From: an uncultured Eubacteriales bacterium
Lineage (GTDB): Bacteria > Bacillota > Clostridia > Oscillospirales > Oscillospiraceae
Direction of reading: 5' to 3'
DNA length: 64,000 nt
Assembly (NCBI GenBank): GCA_900545405.1
Contig: UQYT01000011.1
Span: forward strand, 1-64,000
In this document: positions 15,011 to 23,328 of the stretch, piece after piece
How positions within the stretch are numbered: position 1 is the first letter of the stretch
How the letters are laid out: each line of letters opens with the position of its first letter
Notes under the pieces: generated by a model
The model's database searches: none
Told to the model about the DNA's origin: nothing
The model's input: the letters and a program-made list of their open reading frames with translations, nothing else
Translations under genes and position numbers: made by a program

Positions 15011-17461
15011 TCATTTCAGCAGATCCACCAGCTTGCTCCGCCGGTCGATGTTCGTCTTGTTGAAAATACTGCGGATATGGCTCTTCACCGTCTCCTCGGA
15101 GATAAAGAGCCTCTGCGCTATCTCCTTGTTGCGCAGTCCCTCCGCCGCCAGCGCGGCCACCTCGCGCTCCCGCTCGCTGAGCCCCGTCATCTGGTCCGGG
15201 TACTTCTCCAGCATGGCGAAGATGCGGCTCTCCTCCGCCTTGGTGTAGTGTATCTCCAGCGCCCTGATCTCCGCGATGGCGGTCTCGTGCTTCTTCCTTA
15301 TGGAGGGCAGCAGGAACAGCGCGGCGAGGTATTTCCGGAAGCAGGCCAGAAACGTGTAGTTGTGGTCCGGCGCCGCCAGCGTCAGGGACTGGTCCAGCCA
15401 CTCCGCCGCCTTCGGTATCGAGCCCATGGCCAGGTAGCACAGCGCCAGACCCACGCACATGAAGTTGCGCGTCGAGAGCGAGATGAGCCGGCTGTCCAGC
15501 TGGAGCGAGGCCTCCACGCTCGCGATGGCGCGCTTGTACTCCTTTTTCAAAATGAGGTCTGTTATGCGGTTGGTCTTGACCATGAAGTTCGTGAACGTGA
15601 GGTCCCCCAGCACGTCCGCGGAGCCCCTGGCCCAGGCCGCCGAGCGGTCCGGCTCCATCATGAGGCCCAGGAGGTATGTACGCACCGTCTCCGCCATCTG
15701 CGTGTTCAGGGCGGTGTGCTGCAGGAAGGGGTAGGCCAGCGCCTTGGTCTCCAGGTACTCGATGGCCTTTTGCAGGGAGATCATGTCCGACTGGTAGATG
15801 GCGTTTATGCCCAGCAGCAGCGCCGCGCCGTAGGTGACCGTAGCGTTCTGCCGCTGCTCGGACAGCATGGCCGCGCGGTGCGCGTAGATGTCCGACTCGT
15901 CGAAGCGGCCCTGGACGCTGAGGGCCTCGCCCATATACAGCTCATAGGCCCCGGCGCCGTGATCGCCGGTGAGCGGGTCATACACCTCGAGCATGTCCCG
16001 CAGCTCCTCCGCGGTCTCCATCATCCTGCCCGGCGTGCGGTAAAAGAGATACCACATCGACGTCGTGCCGAACATGTACGGCTCCCGCCGGTTGAAGAGC
16101 TCGGACGTGGCGCTCATCAGCTTCGCGGCCTCGAGATAGCGCGCTTTCATGCGCGGGATGTCGGGAAACTCCCGGAAGGCGGAGAGGAGATACCACTCGC
16201 CCATGAGCTGGCTGTCCCCGAGCTTCTCCAATATCGCCCGGCTCTTCTCCAGCGCGGCCTCGAAGCCGGCAAAGTCCGCGCCGCCGAACAGCGCCAGGCA
16301 CAGCCGCAGCATGGAGAGCGGATATCGCTCCAGCGTCTCCGGGGCGCACCTCTCCAACACGCTTCGCGCCAGGGCCGTATAGCTGACCGGGCCGAATTGC
16401 TCGCCCAGGAGCGCTATGAGCTCGCAGGAGAGCAGCCGCTCGTCATTGCCCGCCTTGAAAAAGCACTCCACGGCCTTTTTGTTCCCCGTCCGGCGGTAGA
16501 CCTCCCCGGCCATCTCATAGACCTGGCAGCGGAAATCCGGCGGCATGGTCTCCAGCATGCCCAGCAGGAAATGCCGCAGCAATTCATGGGGATAGCTGGC
16601 CCCGGCCCGCGGGTCGTAGTGCATGAGCGGCGTCCGGACCAGGAGGTTTTTCAAGGCCGTCTCCTGCCCGGGGGCTATCTCCGGCAGCTGCTCTGCACGG
16701 ATGCAGTCGAATGCCGCCGCCCGCAGCAGCAGCTCCTGCTCCCGGCCGGAGACCTTCCTCCAGAAGAACTCGTAGAGCAGCCCGTCCATGTCCTGAAATT
16801 CCGGCAGCTTGTCAGGGCTCTCCTTCAGGTTTCTCAGATACAGGGCCACCGCGACGGCCCAGCCCTCCGTGTTGCGGTGGATGGCGTCCAGCTGATGCCT
16901 GTTCAGGCTGAGGCCCAGCTGCTGAGCGTAGCGCAGGATGTCCCGTTTGCCGAGCAGGAAGTCCCGGGAGTTGAGGCTGGTCACGCCGGAGGAGCTCTCG
17001 AAAACAGCCCGCAGCTTTTTGAAGTTCTGCGAGATGAGCACGACGTGCAGCCCATCCTGGTTGCGGTCAGCCAGAGCCTGCAGAAGGGGCAGCGGCCAGT
17101 TGTCGCCGACCAGCTGAAAGTTGTCCAGGATGAGATAGCAGGGCTCAGCTGTCGAGAGCCGGGACAAGATGTCCGCAGCATCGCTCACATTGCTGCGGTT
17201 GAGAAAGCCCAGCTCCCGCAGGGCGTTCCCCGCAGAGGCATCCAGGCTGCCTATCTGACGGATGAACCAGTCCAGACTGGTGTCCTGCTGAAAGCTCACC
17301 GCGGTGAACCAGCGGACCTGATCGGCAGGCAGCTTCTTCATCGCCCAGCGCACCGCCGTGCTCTTCCCGTAGCCGGCGGGAGCCTCGATCATGGTGAGGC
17401 CGCTCCGGTATATGTCTGAAAGTTTGCGCTGTATCTCATCCGAAAAGTATAACTGCTCCAT
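15011..17461 (-). CDS. MalT-like ATP-dependent LuxR-family transcriptional regulator
   Basis: An 816-residue signal-transduction ATPase (STAND class) that would activate transcription when a ligand and ATP switch it on. The N-terminal NTPase has Walker A APAGYGKST (residues 27-35) and Walker B CYLILDNFQL (near 105-115). Helical TPR-like repeats fill the middle. The C-terminal LuxR helix-turn-helix is clear: LSEREREVAALAAEGLRNKE followed by IAQRLFISEETVKSHIRSIF. ATG at 17461 (after GAGGGG) is preferred over the upstream ATG at 17485. It sits just upstream of the DUF2442-SLH operon in the same direction and probably controls it. Confidence 0.9.
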   Translation of the reverse strand: MEQLYFSDEIQRKLSDIYRSGLTMIEAPAGYGKSTAVRWAMKKLPADQVRWFTAVSFQQDTSLDWFIRQIGSLDASAGNALRELGFLNRSNVSDAADILSRLSTAEPCYLILDNFQLVGDNWPLPLLQALADRNQDGLHVVLISQNFKKLRAVFESSSGVTSLNSRDFLLGKRDILRYAQQLGLSLNRHQLDAIHRNTEGWAVAVALYLRNLKESPDKLPEFQDMDGLLYEFFWRKVSGREQELLLRAAAFDCIRAEQLPEIAPGQETALKNLLVRTPLMHYDPRAGASYPHELLRHFLLGMLETMPPDFRCQVYEMAGEVYRRTGNKKAVECFFKAGNDERLLSCELIALLGEQFGPVSYTALARSVLERCAPETLERYPLSMLRLCLALFGGADFAGFEAALEKSRAILEKLGDSQLMGEWYLLSAFREFPDIPRMKARYLEAAKLMSATSELFNRREPYMFGTTSMWYLFYRTPGRMMETAEELRDMLEVYDPLTGDHGAGAYELYMGEALSVQGRFDESDIYAHRAAMLSEQRQNATVTYGAALLLGINAIYQSDMISLQKAIEYLETKALAYPFLQHTALNTQMAETVRTYLLGLMMEPDRSAAWARGSADVLGDLTFTNFMVKTNRITDLILKKEYKRAIASVEASLQLDSRLISLSTRNFMCVGLALCYLAMGSIPKAAEWLDQSLTLAAPDHNYTFLACFRKYLAALFLLPSIRKKHETAIAEIRALEIHYTKAEESRIFAMLEKYPDQMTGLSEREREVAALAAEGLRNKEIAQRLFISEETVKSHIRSIFNKTNIDRRSKLVDLLK

Positions 17462-17491
17462 GTGCGCATCCCCTCTTTTCTGCAACTATAT

Positions 17492-17520
17492 ATTATATGT
17501 AAAAAGCGCCGGGATGTCAC
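17492..17520 (-). promoter_or_regulatory. Promoter of the MalT-like regulator gene
   Basis: On the minus strand, GTGACA (17520-17515), a 17 bp spacer and perfect TATAAT (17497-17492). CCCCCAAAATGGGG just upstream (17522-17535) is a possible autoregulatory site. The 359 bp gap 17462-17820 holds this promoter, the displaced tRNA terminator, the attL remnant and the leader of the first element gene. Confidence 0.7.
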
Positions 17521-17576
17521 TCCCCCAAAATGGGGTTTTGCGAGAAGCGCACAAACAGAGACCCGCCGGGGCAAAG

Positions 17577-17612
17577 AAAAAAGCCTTGAAACTTTCGTTT
17601 CAAGGCTTTTTT
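17577..17612 (-). terminator. Original terminator of tRNA-Ala, displaced by the element
   Basis: The stem AAAAGCCTTGAAA/TTTCAAGGCTTTT (17579-17591 with 17598-17610) lies directly after the tRNA 3' remnant on the minus strand. A different hairpin of the same design (42871-42904) now terminates the intact tRNA, as expected if the element brought its own. Confidence 0.8.
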
Positions 17613-17614
17613 AC

Positions 17615-17660
17615 CTGGTGGAGATAAGCGGGATCGAACCGCTGATCTCTTGAATGCCAT
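17615..17660. repeat. attL: displaced 3' part of tRNA-Ala, 46 bp direct repeat
   Basis: These 46 bp match 42906-42951 with one difference (T at 17646, C at 42937). They include the CCA end, T-arm and the 3' half of the anticodon arm of tRNA-Ala(GGC), then homology stops. This is the remnant left when an element integrates in a tRNA 3' end. Confidence 0.92.
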
Positions 17661-17820
17661 AGTCGCGTTTTGGGATATTCCGAACATATAATCATACATA
17701 ATAGACGTATTTGCAAAATATAATAGAATTTCTGTACATTTTGTGACAATAGGTATACCAGAATCAAACCTGGCTCTGGTACGCCCGGCCCTGCTTGCGG
17801 GCCGGGAGAAAGGAGGAACA

Positions 17821-18075
17821 ATGAGAAAGCTGGTATCCTGCGAGTTCAACATCGACACCGCCTGCGTCGAGCTGCGCTATGCCGACGGCGAGGCGATCAG
17901 TATCTACGTCCCCGGCATCGAGGACAGCTTCGATACCACCATAGCCATGAGAGCCGAAATGGACTGGCTAATCTACAACGCTCCACTCGAGTATGCACAA
18001 ATGGTACTGGACGGTTCTCTGGAAAGCTATCTGCGTAGAGTGTCCGGCAAGCATAGCTTGGAACTGGACGATTGA
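17821..18075 (+). CDS. Small DUF6061-like protein
   Basis: An 84-residue protein beginning MRKLVSCEFNIDTACVELRY. The pattern (short beta strands, then a helix DWLIYNAPLEYAQMVLDG and SYLRRVSG) resembles the short Clostridia family DUF6061 as I remember it. AAAGGAGGAACA before the ATG fixes the start; the frame is open further upstream without a start signal. TATAAT at 17719-17724 may be its -10 box, and a GC-rich hairpin (about 17783-17806) lies just before the ribosome site. First gene inside the element; function unknown. Confidence 0.7.
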   Translation: MRKLVSCEFNIDTACVELRYADGEAISIYVPGIEDSFDTTIAMRAEMDWLIYNAPLEYAQMVLDGSLESYLRRVSGKHSLELDD

Positions 18076-18111
18076 CCGGACGAAGGCCTATCCAAATCAA
18101 AAAATCAAAAA

Positions 18112-18147
18112 CGAGGGCCGCTGTATAACACAGTGGCCCTCATTTTT
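18112..18147 (+). terminator. Terminator after the DUF6061-like gene
   Basis: GAGGGCCGCTGT (18113-18124) pairs with ACAGTGGCCCTC (18130-18141), one G-U pair, then a T-run. Confidence 0.85.
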
Positions 18148-18228
18148 GTGAATGGAAAGCTTATTTACCGGGCTTGGCACTCGCGCCCATGTGGGATTTA
18201 ATAACAGCTGACAGGGAGGCGGGATCAT

Positions 18229-18375
18229 ATGGATGTTCACGACGAATTCTTTGAGCTTCTGCTGCATACCATGATAAGCTCCACGGACGACGCTGCCCAG
18301 GCCAGGGACAAGCTGATCAAGTTGAGAGATTGGCTTTTGAACAACGTTCCAAGCAAGCTCTACCGCTTTCGTATA
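18229..18375 (+). pseudogene. 5' fragment of a gene, DUF2971-like N-terminus
   Basis: GGGAGGCGGG precedes an ATG, and the first 48 residues (MDVHDEFFELLLHTMISSTD, then LIKLRDWLLNNVPSKLYRFR) look like genuine protein. They resemble the segment that leads into DUF2971 domains, where LYRFR or LYKYR is followed by the catalytic-looking core. Here the coding character stops at about 18375. The frame then runs on through the antisense of another gene fragment. I read it as a gene start joined by deletion to the truncated minus-strand gene. The DUF2971 link is tentative. Confidence 0.55.
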
Positions 18376-18669
18376 TACATACATATCACGCAAATACCTG
18401 TCCTCTTCCTCCGTCCAGGCCTTGCCGGCGTTGGGATACCGCTCGGCCCTGAGCTCTTTGCGATCCTGCTTTTCCCTCTTGCGTTCCTCGCGCCGGCGCT
18501 CGAGGATGGTGCCGTAGGACTCCAGCGAGCAGTTGTCGAGCACCATTTTCAGCGCCTCCTGCACGAGCTCGTTGGAGCAGCAGTCCCGCGGCGACAAGGC
18601 GCGCCCAGTCAGCGGGTCGATGCCTATGCTCAAATTCTCAACCATCGTGCGCGCCATAAGGTCATCCAT
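18370..18669 (-). pseudogene. Truncated DNA-binding-like protein with SANT/Myb-type motif
   Basis: The start is good (AGGAGGCGG before ATG) and the first 95 or so residues are coherent: MDDLMARTMVENLSIGIDPL, a helix with ESYGTILERRREER, then YPNAGKAWTEEEDRYLRDMY, the opening helix of a Myb/SANT-like or helix-turn-helix domain. The rest of that domain is missing. The frame stays open to 18097 but that tail is antisense to the fragment at 18229 and crosses a terminator. In related short Clostridia proteins I would expect about 30 more residues of DNA-binding domain. Confidence 0.6.
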
Positions 18670-18745
18670 CTCAGCCGCCTCCTGATTTTGTAAGTACTTT
18701 CATTGTAGCAGGAGCCGGCTGTGATTGTAAATAAGGAACGCTCTT

Positions 18746-18780
18746 ACTCCACCGGTTCTCACCGGTGGAGTTTTTGTTTT
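18746..18780 (+). terminator. Rho-independent terminator
   Basis: ACTCCACCGG/CCGGTGGAGT with a 6 nt loop and TTTTTGTTTT. It may be the original terminator of the plus-strand fragment at 18229; now it isolates the following promoter. Confidence 0.75.
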
Positions 18781-18790
18781 GGGCAAAAGA

Positions 18791-18835
18791 CTACCCGCTG
18801 CGGGTAGGGCGGGGGCGCGAGAAAAGCTCTACAAT
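18791..18835 (+). promoter_or_regulatory. Palindrome-controlled promoter, copy 1
   Basis: CTACCCGCTGCGGGTAG (18791-18807), 22 bp, then TACAAT (18830-18835). There is no recognisable -35 box, so activation by a bound protein is likely. A nearly identical block stands at 37814-37858 with the same spacing. The palindrome centre would be about 43 bp before the transcription start, the usual place for an activator that touches RNA polymerase. The NarL-type regulator at 37168 is the best candidate. Confidence 0.75.
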
Positions 18836-18869
18836 GAAGACACGATCCGGGATATGCGAGGAGGTGGGT

Positions 18870-19250
18870 ATGCTGAAAACTGTGCTTCTCATCATGCGGC
18901 GGGCGTCGCTGGCTCAGGGGCTCATGGCGAAAGTGCGCGATGCGCCGGGCATCCAGCTGTGCTATGAGCCGGACTATGCCAACGCCGACGTGGCCATCCG
19001 TGCCCATCTGGCCGCCGGGGCGCTGCTGGAGGTATCCGAGGACGGGGCACACGACATCGACTTCTGCCTGGCCCTGTGCGCATGGCTGCGTGAGGTCACG
19101 CCCCAATGCCGGCTGATGCTGATGTGCCCCGAGGGACAGACGGAGGCCGTCCGCCGCGTTATTGAGGCGAAGCGTAAGGGCGAGATCGACGACTTTGTGT
19201 TCTATGACGTATCGCTGGACTATCTGGCCGCCAGCCTTCAATCGCTCTGA
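18870..19250 (+). CDS. Stand-alone degenerate receiver-like protein
   Basis: A 126-residue protein with the length and strand-helix rhythm of a response-regulator receiver domain and no output domain. The first strand is VLLIM, but the acidic pair that holds magnesium is replaced by RRA, and the phospho-acceptor position reads LLEVSED. The last strand and helix, DDFVFYDVSLDYLAA, match those of a paralogue at 29336 (DDFVFYDSSLSYLLA). It is therefore probably a phosphorylation-independent interaction module. GAGGAGGT before ATG at 18870 fixes the start. It is driven by the palindrome promoter and is the first gene of the envelope module. Confidence 0.65.
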   Translation: MLKTVLLIMRRASLAQGLMAKVRDAPGIQLCYEPDYANADVAIRAHLAAGALLEVSEDGAHDIDFCLALCAWLREVTPQCRLMLMCPEGQTEAVRRVIEAKRKGEIDDFVFYDVSLDYLAASLQSL

Positions 19251-19281
19251 TAAAAGGCCAAACAAAAAGGAGATGAAGAAC

Positions 19282-20769
19282 ATGAAAGCGAGAACAATGA
19301 GAAGATTTTAGGGCGTTTTGCTCTGCCTCGTGATGGTGCTGGGCCTGCTCCCTGCCGCGGCGCTGGCGGATGAAGGCTCTGAAATGGAGACTACGGAGCT
19401 TAACATCACCAAGACCGTTGCGCAGGCCGGAAACGTCGCGCCCGGTGCGGCGACATTCACCTTTGAACTGCTTCTGGGTGTGGGAGAGGACGGAGATGCA
19501 AATCCCATATATGAGCGGCTCGGCACGGCCACGATCACCACCTATGGCGCGAGCACTACGCAGCACACACTGTCCTTCCAGACGCCGAAAGACACCGTAG
19601 ATGGAGAGTACCCTGATACGATCTGGCATCACGTCTATCTGCGTGAAATACCGGGCGTCGACCCCAGCTGGGACTACTCTGACGCGCTGTATCATGTGAC
19701 CCGCAGCACTAATAATGACGGTTCTTACAGTTACACCTTCAGCCCGTGCCACGAATACAGCGGGGATGATCCTCAGCGCACGGCGGCCTTCACCAACACC
19801 TACACATATAACTACATCCCCGACTGGTATTTCGGCGCCACGATAACGGTGAAGAAGGTGGACAGCGCCGGGGAGCCGCTTGCGGGCGCGGTCTTTGTGC
19901 TGGAAAACAGCCGCGGCGACGCTGTTTACGAGGCTGTCTCCAATTCCCGGGGCGAGGCCAGCTTCACCGGCGTCGGCAGCGGAGAGTACACCCTGCTGGA
20001 AGAGAGCGCCCCGGAGGGCTATGTGAAGTCCGAGCAAAGCTATGAGCTTTCCGTCAGAGGCTCCGGCGTCACCATGGACGGCGAAGCCTACGTCCCCGTG
20101 ACCTTTGTAAACCGCCGTGCCGCGCAGCTCAACCGCGAGGACCACTTCACCTTCCTCGTGGGCTACGACGGCGGCTCCTTCGGCCCGGAGCGGAACATGA
20201 CGCGTGCCGAGGTGACGACTATGTTCGCCCGCCTGCTCACCGAGCAGATAGAGGCGGATAAGACCTATGCCAACAGCTTCAACGATGTGCCGGCAAGCCA
20301 CTGGGCCGCAAACTACATCGGATACATGGAGCAGTTCGGCATCGTCACCGGCTACGCCGACGGGAGTTTCCGCCCCGACTCGCCCGTGACCCGGGCGGAG
20401 TTTGCCGCCATTGCCTCGCGCTTTGAAAAGCTGACGGAGGGCGCGAAGAGCTTTGCGGACGTTCCGCCGAACCATTGGGCGGCCAGCTACATCAACTTTG
20501 CGGCCACCCGCGGCTGGGTAAACGGCTACGCCGACGGCACTTTCAGGCCGGAAAACCCGATAACCCGCGCCGAGGTGGCGGCTGTGACCTGCCGCCTGCT
20601 GGAGCGCACGGCGGATCAGGACTATATCCGCAGCCATCCCGACGAACTGCGCACCTTCCATGACATGGCCGAGGGCCACTGGGCCTACTGGTACGTCATG
20701 GAGGCCGCCAACGGCCACGACTATACGAGGGCCGGAAGCGGCGAGACCTGGCTCCGGCTGCATCCGTGA
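19282..20769 (+). pseudogene. SLH surface protein with pilin-like and SpaA-like domains, interrupted by an amber codon
   Basis: An ATG at 19282 with AAGGAG upstream reads MKARTMRRF, then TAG (19309-19311), then continues in frame with GVLLCLVMVLGLLPAAALA, the rest of a signal peptide. Apart from that codon the 495-codon frame is intact. It has a pilin-like isopeptide domain (about 38-175, LNITKTVAQAG to AAFTNTYTY), a SpaA/CnaB-like domain (ATITVKKVDSAGEPLAGAVF, about 190-270) and three SLH repeats (about 285-450). A TTG at 19318 could start a shorter product, but it has no ribosome site and would lose the charged signal N-region. It is either inactivated, suppressed or a sequence error. Confidence 0.8.
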
Positions 20770-20821
20770 CGGGCGGCCCGGGCCAGCCGCTACTGCAAAT
20801 TGACGAAAGGGGAAATGAACC

Positions 20822-22240
20822 ATGGGACTTATCAAAGCCGCGTTTGGGGCAGCCGGAGGCGTGCTGGCCGACCAGTGGAAGGAATTCTTCTACTGCGAGG
20901 CCATACCCGCGGAAGTTCTGGCGCTGAAGGGAAAGAAAAAGGTCACGGGCCGCTCCAGCAATACCAAGGGCGATGACAACATCATCTCCAACGGCTCCGT
21001 CATCGCTGTGGCAGACGGCCAGTGCATGCTCATCGTGGAGCAGGGCAAGATCGTGGATATGTGCGCCGAGCCGGGCGAATACACCTACGACACGTCCACG
21101 GAGCCTAGCCTCTTTGCCGGCGACCTGGGCGAATCCATCAAGAGCGTTTTTCAGAACGTCGGCAAGCGTTTCACTTTCGGCGGCGAGGCGCCCAAGGACC
21201 AGCGCGTCTACTATTTCAACACCAAGGAGCTGACCGGCAACAAGTACGGCACGCCCAGCCCCGTCCCCTTCCGGGTGGTGGACCAGCGCGCGGGCATCGA
21301 CATAGACATCGGCATCCGCTGCTTCGGTGAATACAGCATCCGGCTGAAAAACCCCATGCTGTTCTACACCAACGTCTGCGGCAACGTCAGCGAGGACTTT
21401 AAGACCGAGCAGATCGCGGGGCAGATGAAGACGGAGCTGCTGACCGCCCTGCAGCCCGCCTTTGCCAAGATATCCGAGATGGGCATCCGCTACTCCGCCC
21501 TGCCCGGCCACACGCTTGAGCTGGCTGAGGCGCTAAACGAGCAGCTCTCCTCCAGATGGCGCGACCTGCGCGGCATGGAGATCGTGTCCTTCGGCGTCTC
21601 CAGCGTCAAGGCCAACGAGGAAGACGAGCAGATGATAAAGGAGCTGCAACGCAACGCGGCGTTCATGGACCCGACGAGGGCGGCGGCTCATCTGGTTGGC
21701 GCACAGGCCAGCGCCATGCAGTCCGCGGCGGCCAATCAGGGCGCGGGCCCGGCCATGGCCTTCATGGGCATGGGCATGGCCGGACAGATGGGCGGCATGA
21801 ACGCGCAGAACCTCTATCAGATGGGCGCGCAGCAGCAGGCCCAGCAGCCTGCGCCTGCACCAGCTCCCGCTGCTCCCGCCGGCTGGACCTGTTCCTGTGG
21901 GCAGGGCGGCATCACGGGCAACTTCTGCCCCAACTGCGGCGGCAAAAAGCCGGAGCCAAAGCCGGCAGCAGAGAGCTGGCAGTGCGCCTGCGGTGCGACG
22001 GCTACTGGAAAGTTCTGCCCAGAGTGTGGCAAGCCCAAGCCTGCCGCGGACGGCTGGACCTGTGCCTGCGGAGCGGTGAACAAGGGTAAATTCTGCTCCG
22101 AGTGCGGGGCGAAAAAGCCCGCCGGCGTGCCCCAGTACAAGTGCGACAAATGCGGCTGGGAGCCGTCTGACCCCACGCATCCGCCCAAGTTCTGCCCGGA
22201 ATGCGGCGACCCCTTTGACGACGGAGACGTTCAGGGGTGA
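20822..22240 (+). CDS. SPFH-domain protein with C-terminal zinc ribbons (YdjI-like)
   Basis: A 472-residue protein. Residues 1-280 form an SPFH (band-7/virion-core-like) domain: VLADQWKEFFYCEAIP, IVDMCAEPGEYTYDT and the GKRFTFGGEAPKDQRVYYF segment are typical of the YdjI group. A Met/Gln/Ala-rich hinge (about 290-350) leads to four C-x-C or C-x2-C zinc ribbons (FCPNCGG, FCPECGK, FCSECGA, FCPECGD). In Bacillus subtilis, YdjI acts with YdjG and YdjH to hold PspA at the membrane. GAAAGGGG lies before the ATG. The next gene overlaps its stop by 4 bp. Homologues of YdjG and YdjH follow at 26194 and 27333. Confidence 0.85.
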   Translation: MGLIKAAFGAAGGVLADQWKEFFYCEAIPAEVLALKGKKKVTGRSSNTKGDDNIISNGSVIAVADGQCMLIVEQGKIVDMCAEPGEYTYDTSTEPSLFAGDLGESIKSVFQNVGKRFTFGGEAPKDQRVYYFNTKELTGNKYGTPSPVPFRVVDQRAGIDIDIGIRCFGEYSIRLKNPMLFYTNVCGNVSEDFKTEQIAGQMKTELLTALQPAFAKISEMGIRYSALPGHTLELAEALNEQLSSRWRDLRGMEIVSFGVSSVKANEEDEQMIKELQRNAAFMDPTRAAAHLVGAQASAMQSAAANQGAGPAMAFMGMGMAGQMGGMNAQNLYQMGAQQQAQQPAPAPAPAAPAGWTCSCGQGGITGNFCPNCGGKKPEPKPAAESWQCACGATATGKFCPECGKPKPAADGWTCACGAVNKGKFCSECGAKKPAGVPQYKCDKCGWEPSDPTHPPKFCPECGDPFDDGDVQG

Positions 22241-22854
22241 GAAAGAGTAAAAGAGCCGCGGCGCTCTGCGCCACAGCTCTTGCCCTGATCCTGCTGCTGG
22301 CAGGAGCTCTATATCTTAAACAGCAAGGGGGCAGCTCAGCGATGCAGACGGAGCCAGACGCGCCACCCGGTACATTGACCGGCATCATGTACAGCTATCC
22401 CGGCGGCATGGAAGCCCGAAGCGACTTTTTCATCTGGCTTTCACCGGAAGCCATCGTGGAGACCTTCTATTACCCGGAGGAGCCGCCGGAGGGCGTGGGC
22501 TTTCATGAGATATTCGAAAAGGAGAATGTCCCCATCACTGCCGGGCAGTGGGAAGAGGTGGAGCAGGTCGTCCTGGAGCTTTACCCGCTGATGGAGCCGA
22601 AGCCGGAGCCAAGGATAGACCTGTGGAGCAGCCTGGGACGCTTGTTGGGCGGCGTGAAGGACGGAGTCAGTTCCTCCAGCATCACCCTCATCTGGGACAC
22701 GGAAGCCGGTGCGCAGAGGATAAAGTACTTCTCTCCTAACGATAAACGCATTTCGACGCTGGCAGCTCTGCTGAGAGAGCTGGCCGACCCCATCGGGCGG
22801 GAGATCCCCGGATATGAAACGAATGGTGGCAGGAAACTGAACAAAGGCATCTGA
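22237..22854 (+). CDS. Membrane-anchored protein of unknown function
   Basis: A 205-residue protein with a short positive N-terminus and one hydrophobic segment (about 8-26, ALCATALALILLLAGALYL), then an extracytoplasmic domain. The soluble part has beta strands (LTGIMYSYPGGMEARSDFFI) and a helix-strand tail with SSITLIWDTEAG; no known motif. The GTG start overlaps the SPFH gene's TGA (GTGA), so translation is coupled and partnership with the SPFH protein is likely. Confidence 0.65.
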   Translation: MRKSKRAAALCATALALILLLAGALYLKQQGGSSAMQTEPDAPPGTLTGIMYSYPGGMEARSDFFIWLSPEAIVETFYYPEEPPEGVGFHEIFEKENVPITAGQWEEVEQVVLELYPLMEPKPEPRIDLWSSLGRLLGGVKDGVSSSSITLIWDTEAGAQRIKYFSPNDKRISTLAALLRELADPIGREIPGYETNGGRKLNKGI

Positions 22855-22895
22855 GGTAAAGCGTATTATAAAAACACAAAACAGGAGGTATTAAA

Positions 22896-23303
22896 ATGAA
22901 AGGTCAAAAGCTTCTGAAAGTCACGTCCATACTCATGATAATCGGCGGCGTTATAGCAGCAATCGTAGGCGTGCTGGCCCTTCTCGGCATCAGCGCCTTG
23001 GTGGCGCTGGCGGAGAGCGCGGAGGGGACCGGCCTGCTCTATGCAAGCTCCGCGATCATCATCGTCTCCTCCATCATCGAGTTCATAGCCGGAATAAAGG
23101 GCGTGGGCGCCTGCAGCGCACCCCAGAAGGCGGCCGCCTGTGTCAAGTGGGGCATAGTCATAGGTATTTTGTACATTGCCTCCATGGTTATCGGACTTAT
23201 AGGCGGCGGGCAGTTCAGCATTATCAATCTGGTACTCAATCTGCTGCTGCCGGGCCTGTATTCCTATGGCGCGGTGCAGATGAAAAATAACGTCAATGTT
23301 TGA
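22896..23303 (+). CDS. Small four-helix membrane protein
   Basis: A 135-residue integral membrane protein with about four hydrophobic helices (13-35, 45-68, 84-102, 108-125), separated by short loops. GAKGVGACSAP-like polar residues lie in the middle loop (GIKGVGACSAPQ). ACAGGAGGT before the ATG is a strong ribosome site. No family recognised. It lies in the SPFH/TPM module, all genes of which run the same way with gaps under 150 bp. Confidence 0.65.
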   Translation: MKGQKLLKVTSILMIIGGVIAAIVGVLALLGISALVALAESAEGTGLLYASSAIIIVSSIIEFIAGIKGVGACSAPQKAAACVKWGIVIGILYIASMVIGLIGGGQFSIINLVLNLLLPGLYSYGAVQMKNNVNV

Positions 23304-23328
23304 CAGGTTTTAGAAAGGAACGCGAGCT

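Noticed and set aside
15002..17419. 805-codon plus-strand frame opposite the MalT-like regulator
   Set aside because: Arg/Leu/Gln-rich antisense frame without motif; the opposite strand has Walker and LuxR motifs.
17616..17660. A second tRNA-Ala gene
   Set aside because: Only the 3' 45 bases or so are present; acceptor 5' strand and D-arm are missing, so it is an att remnant.
19309..19311. TAG in the SLH gene as pyrrolysine
   Set aside because: The place is in a signal peptide, where Pyl has no role, and no pyl gene is in the window.
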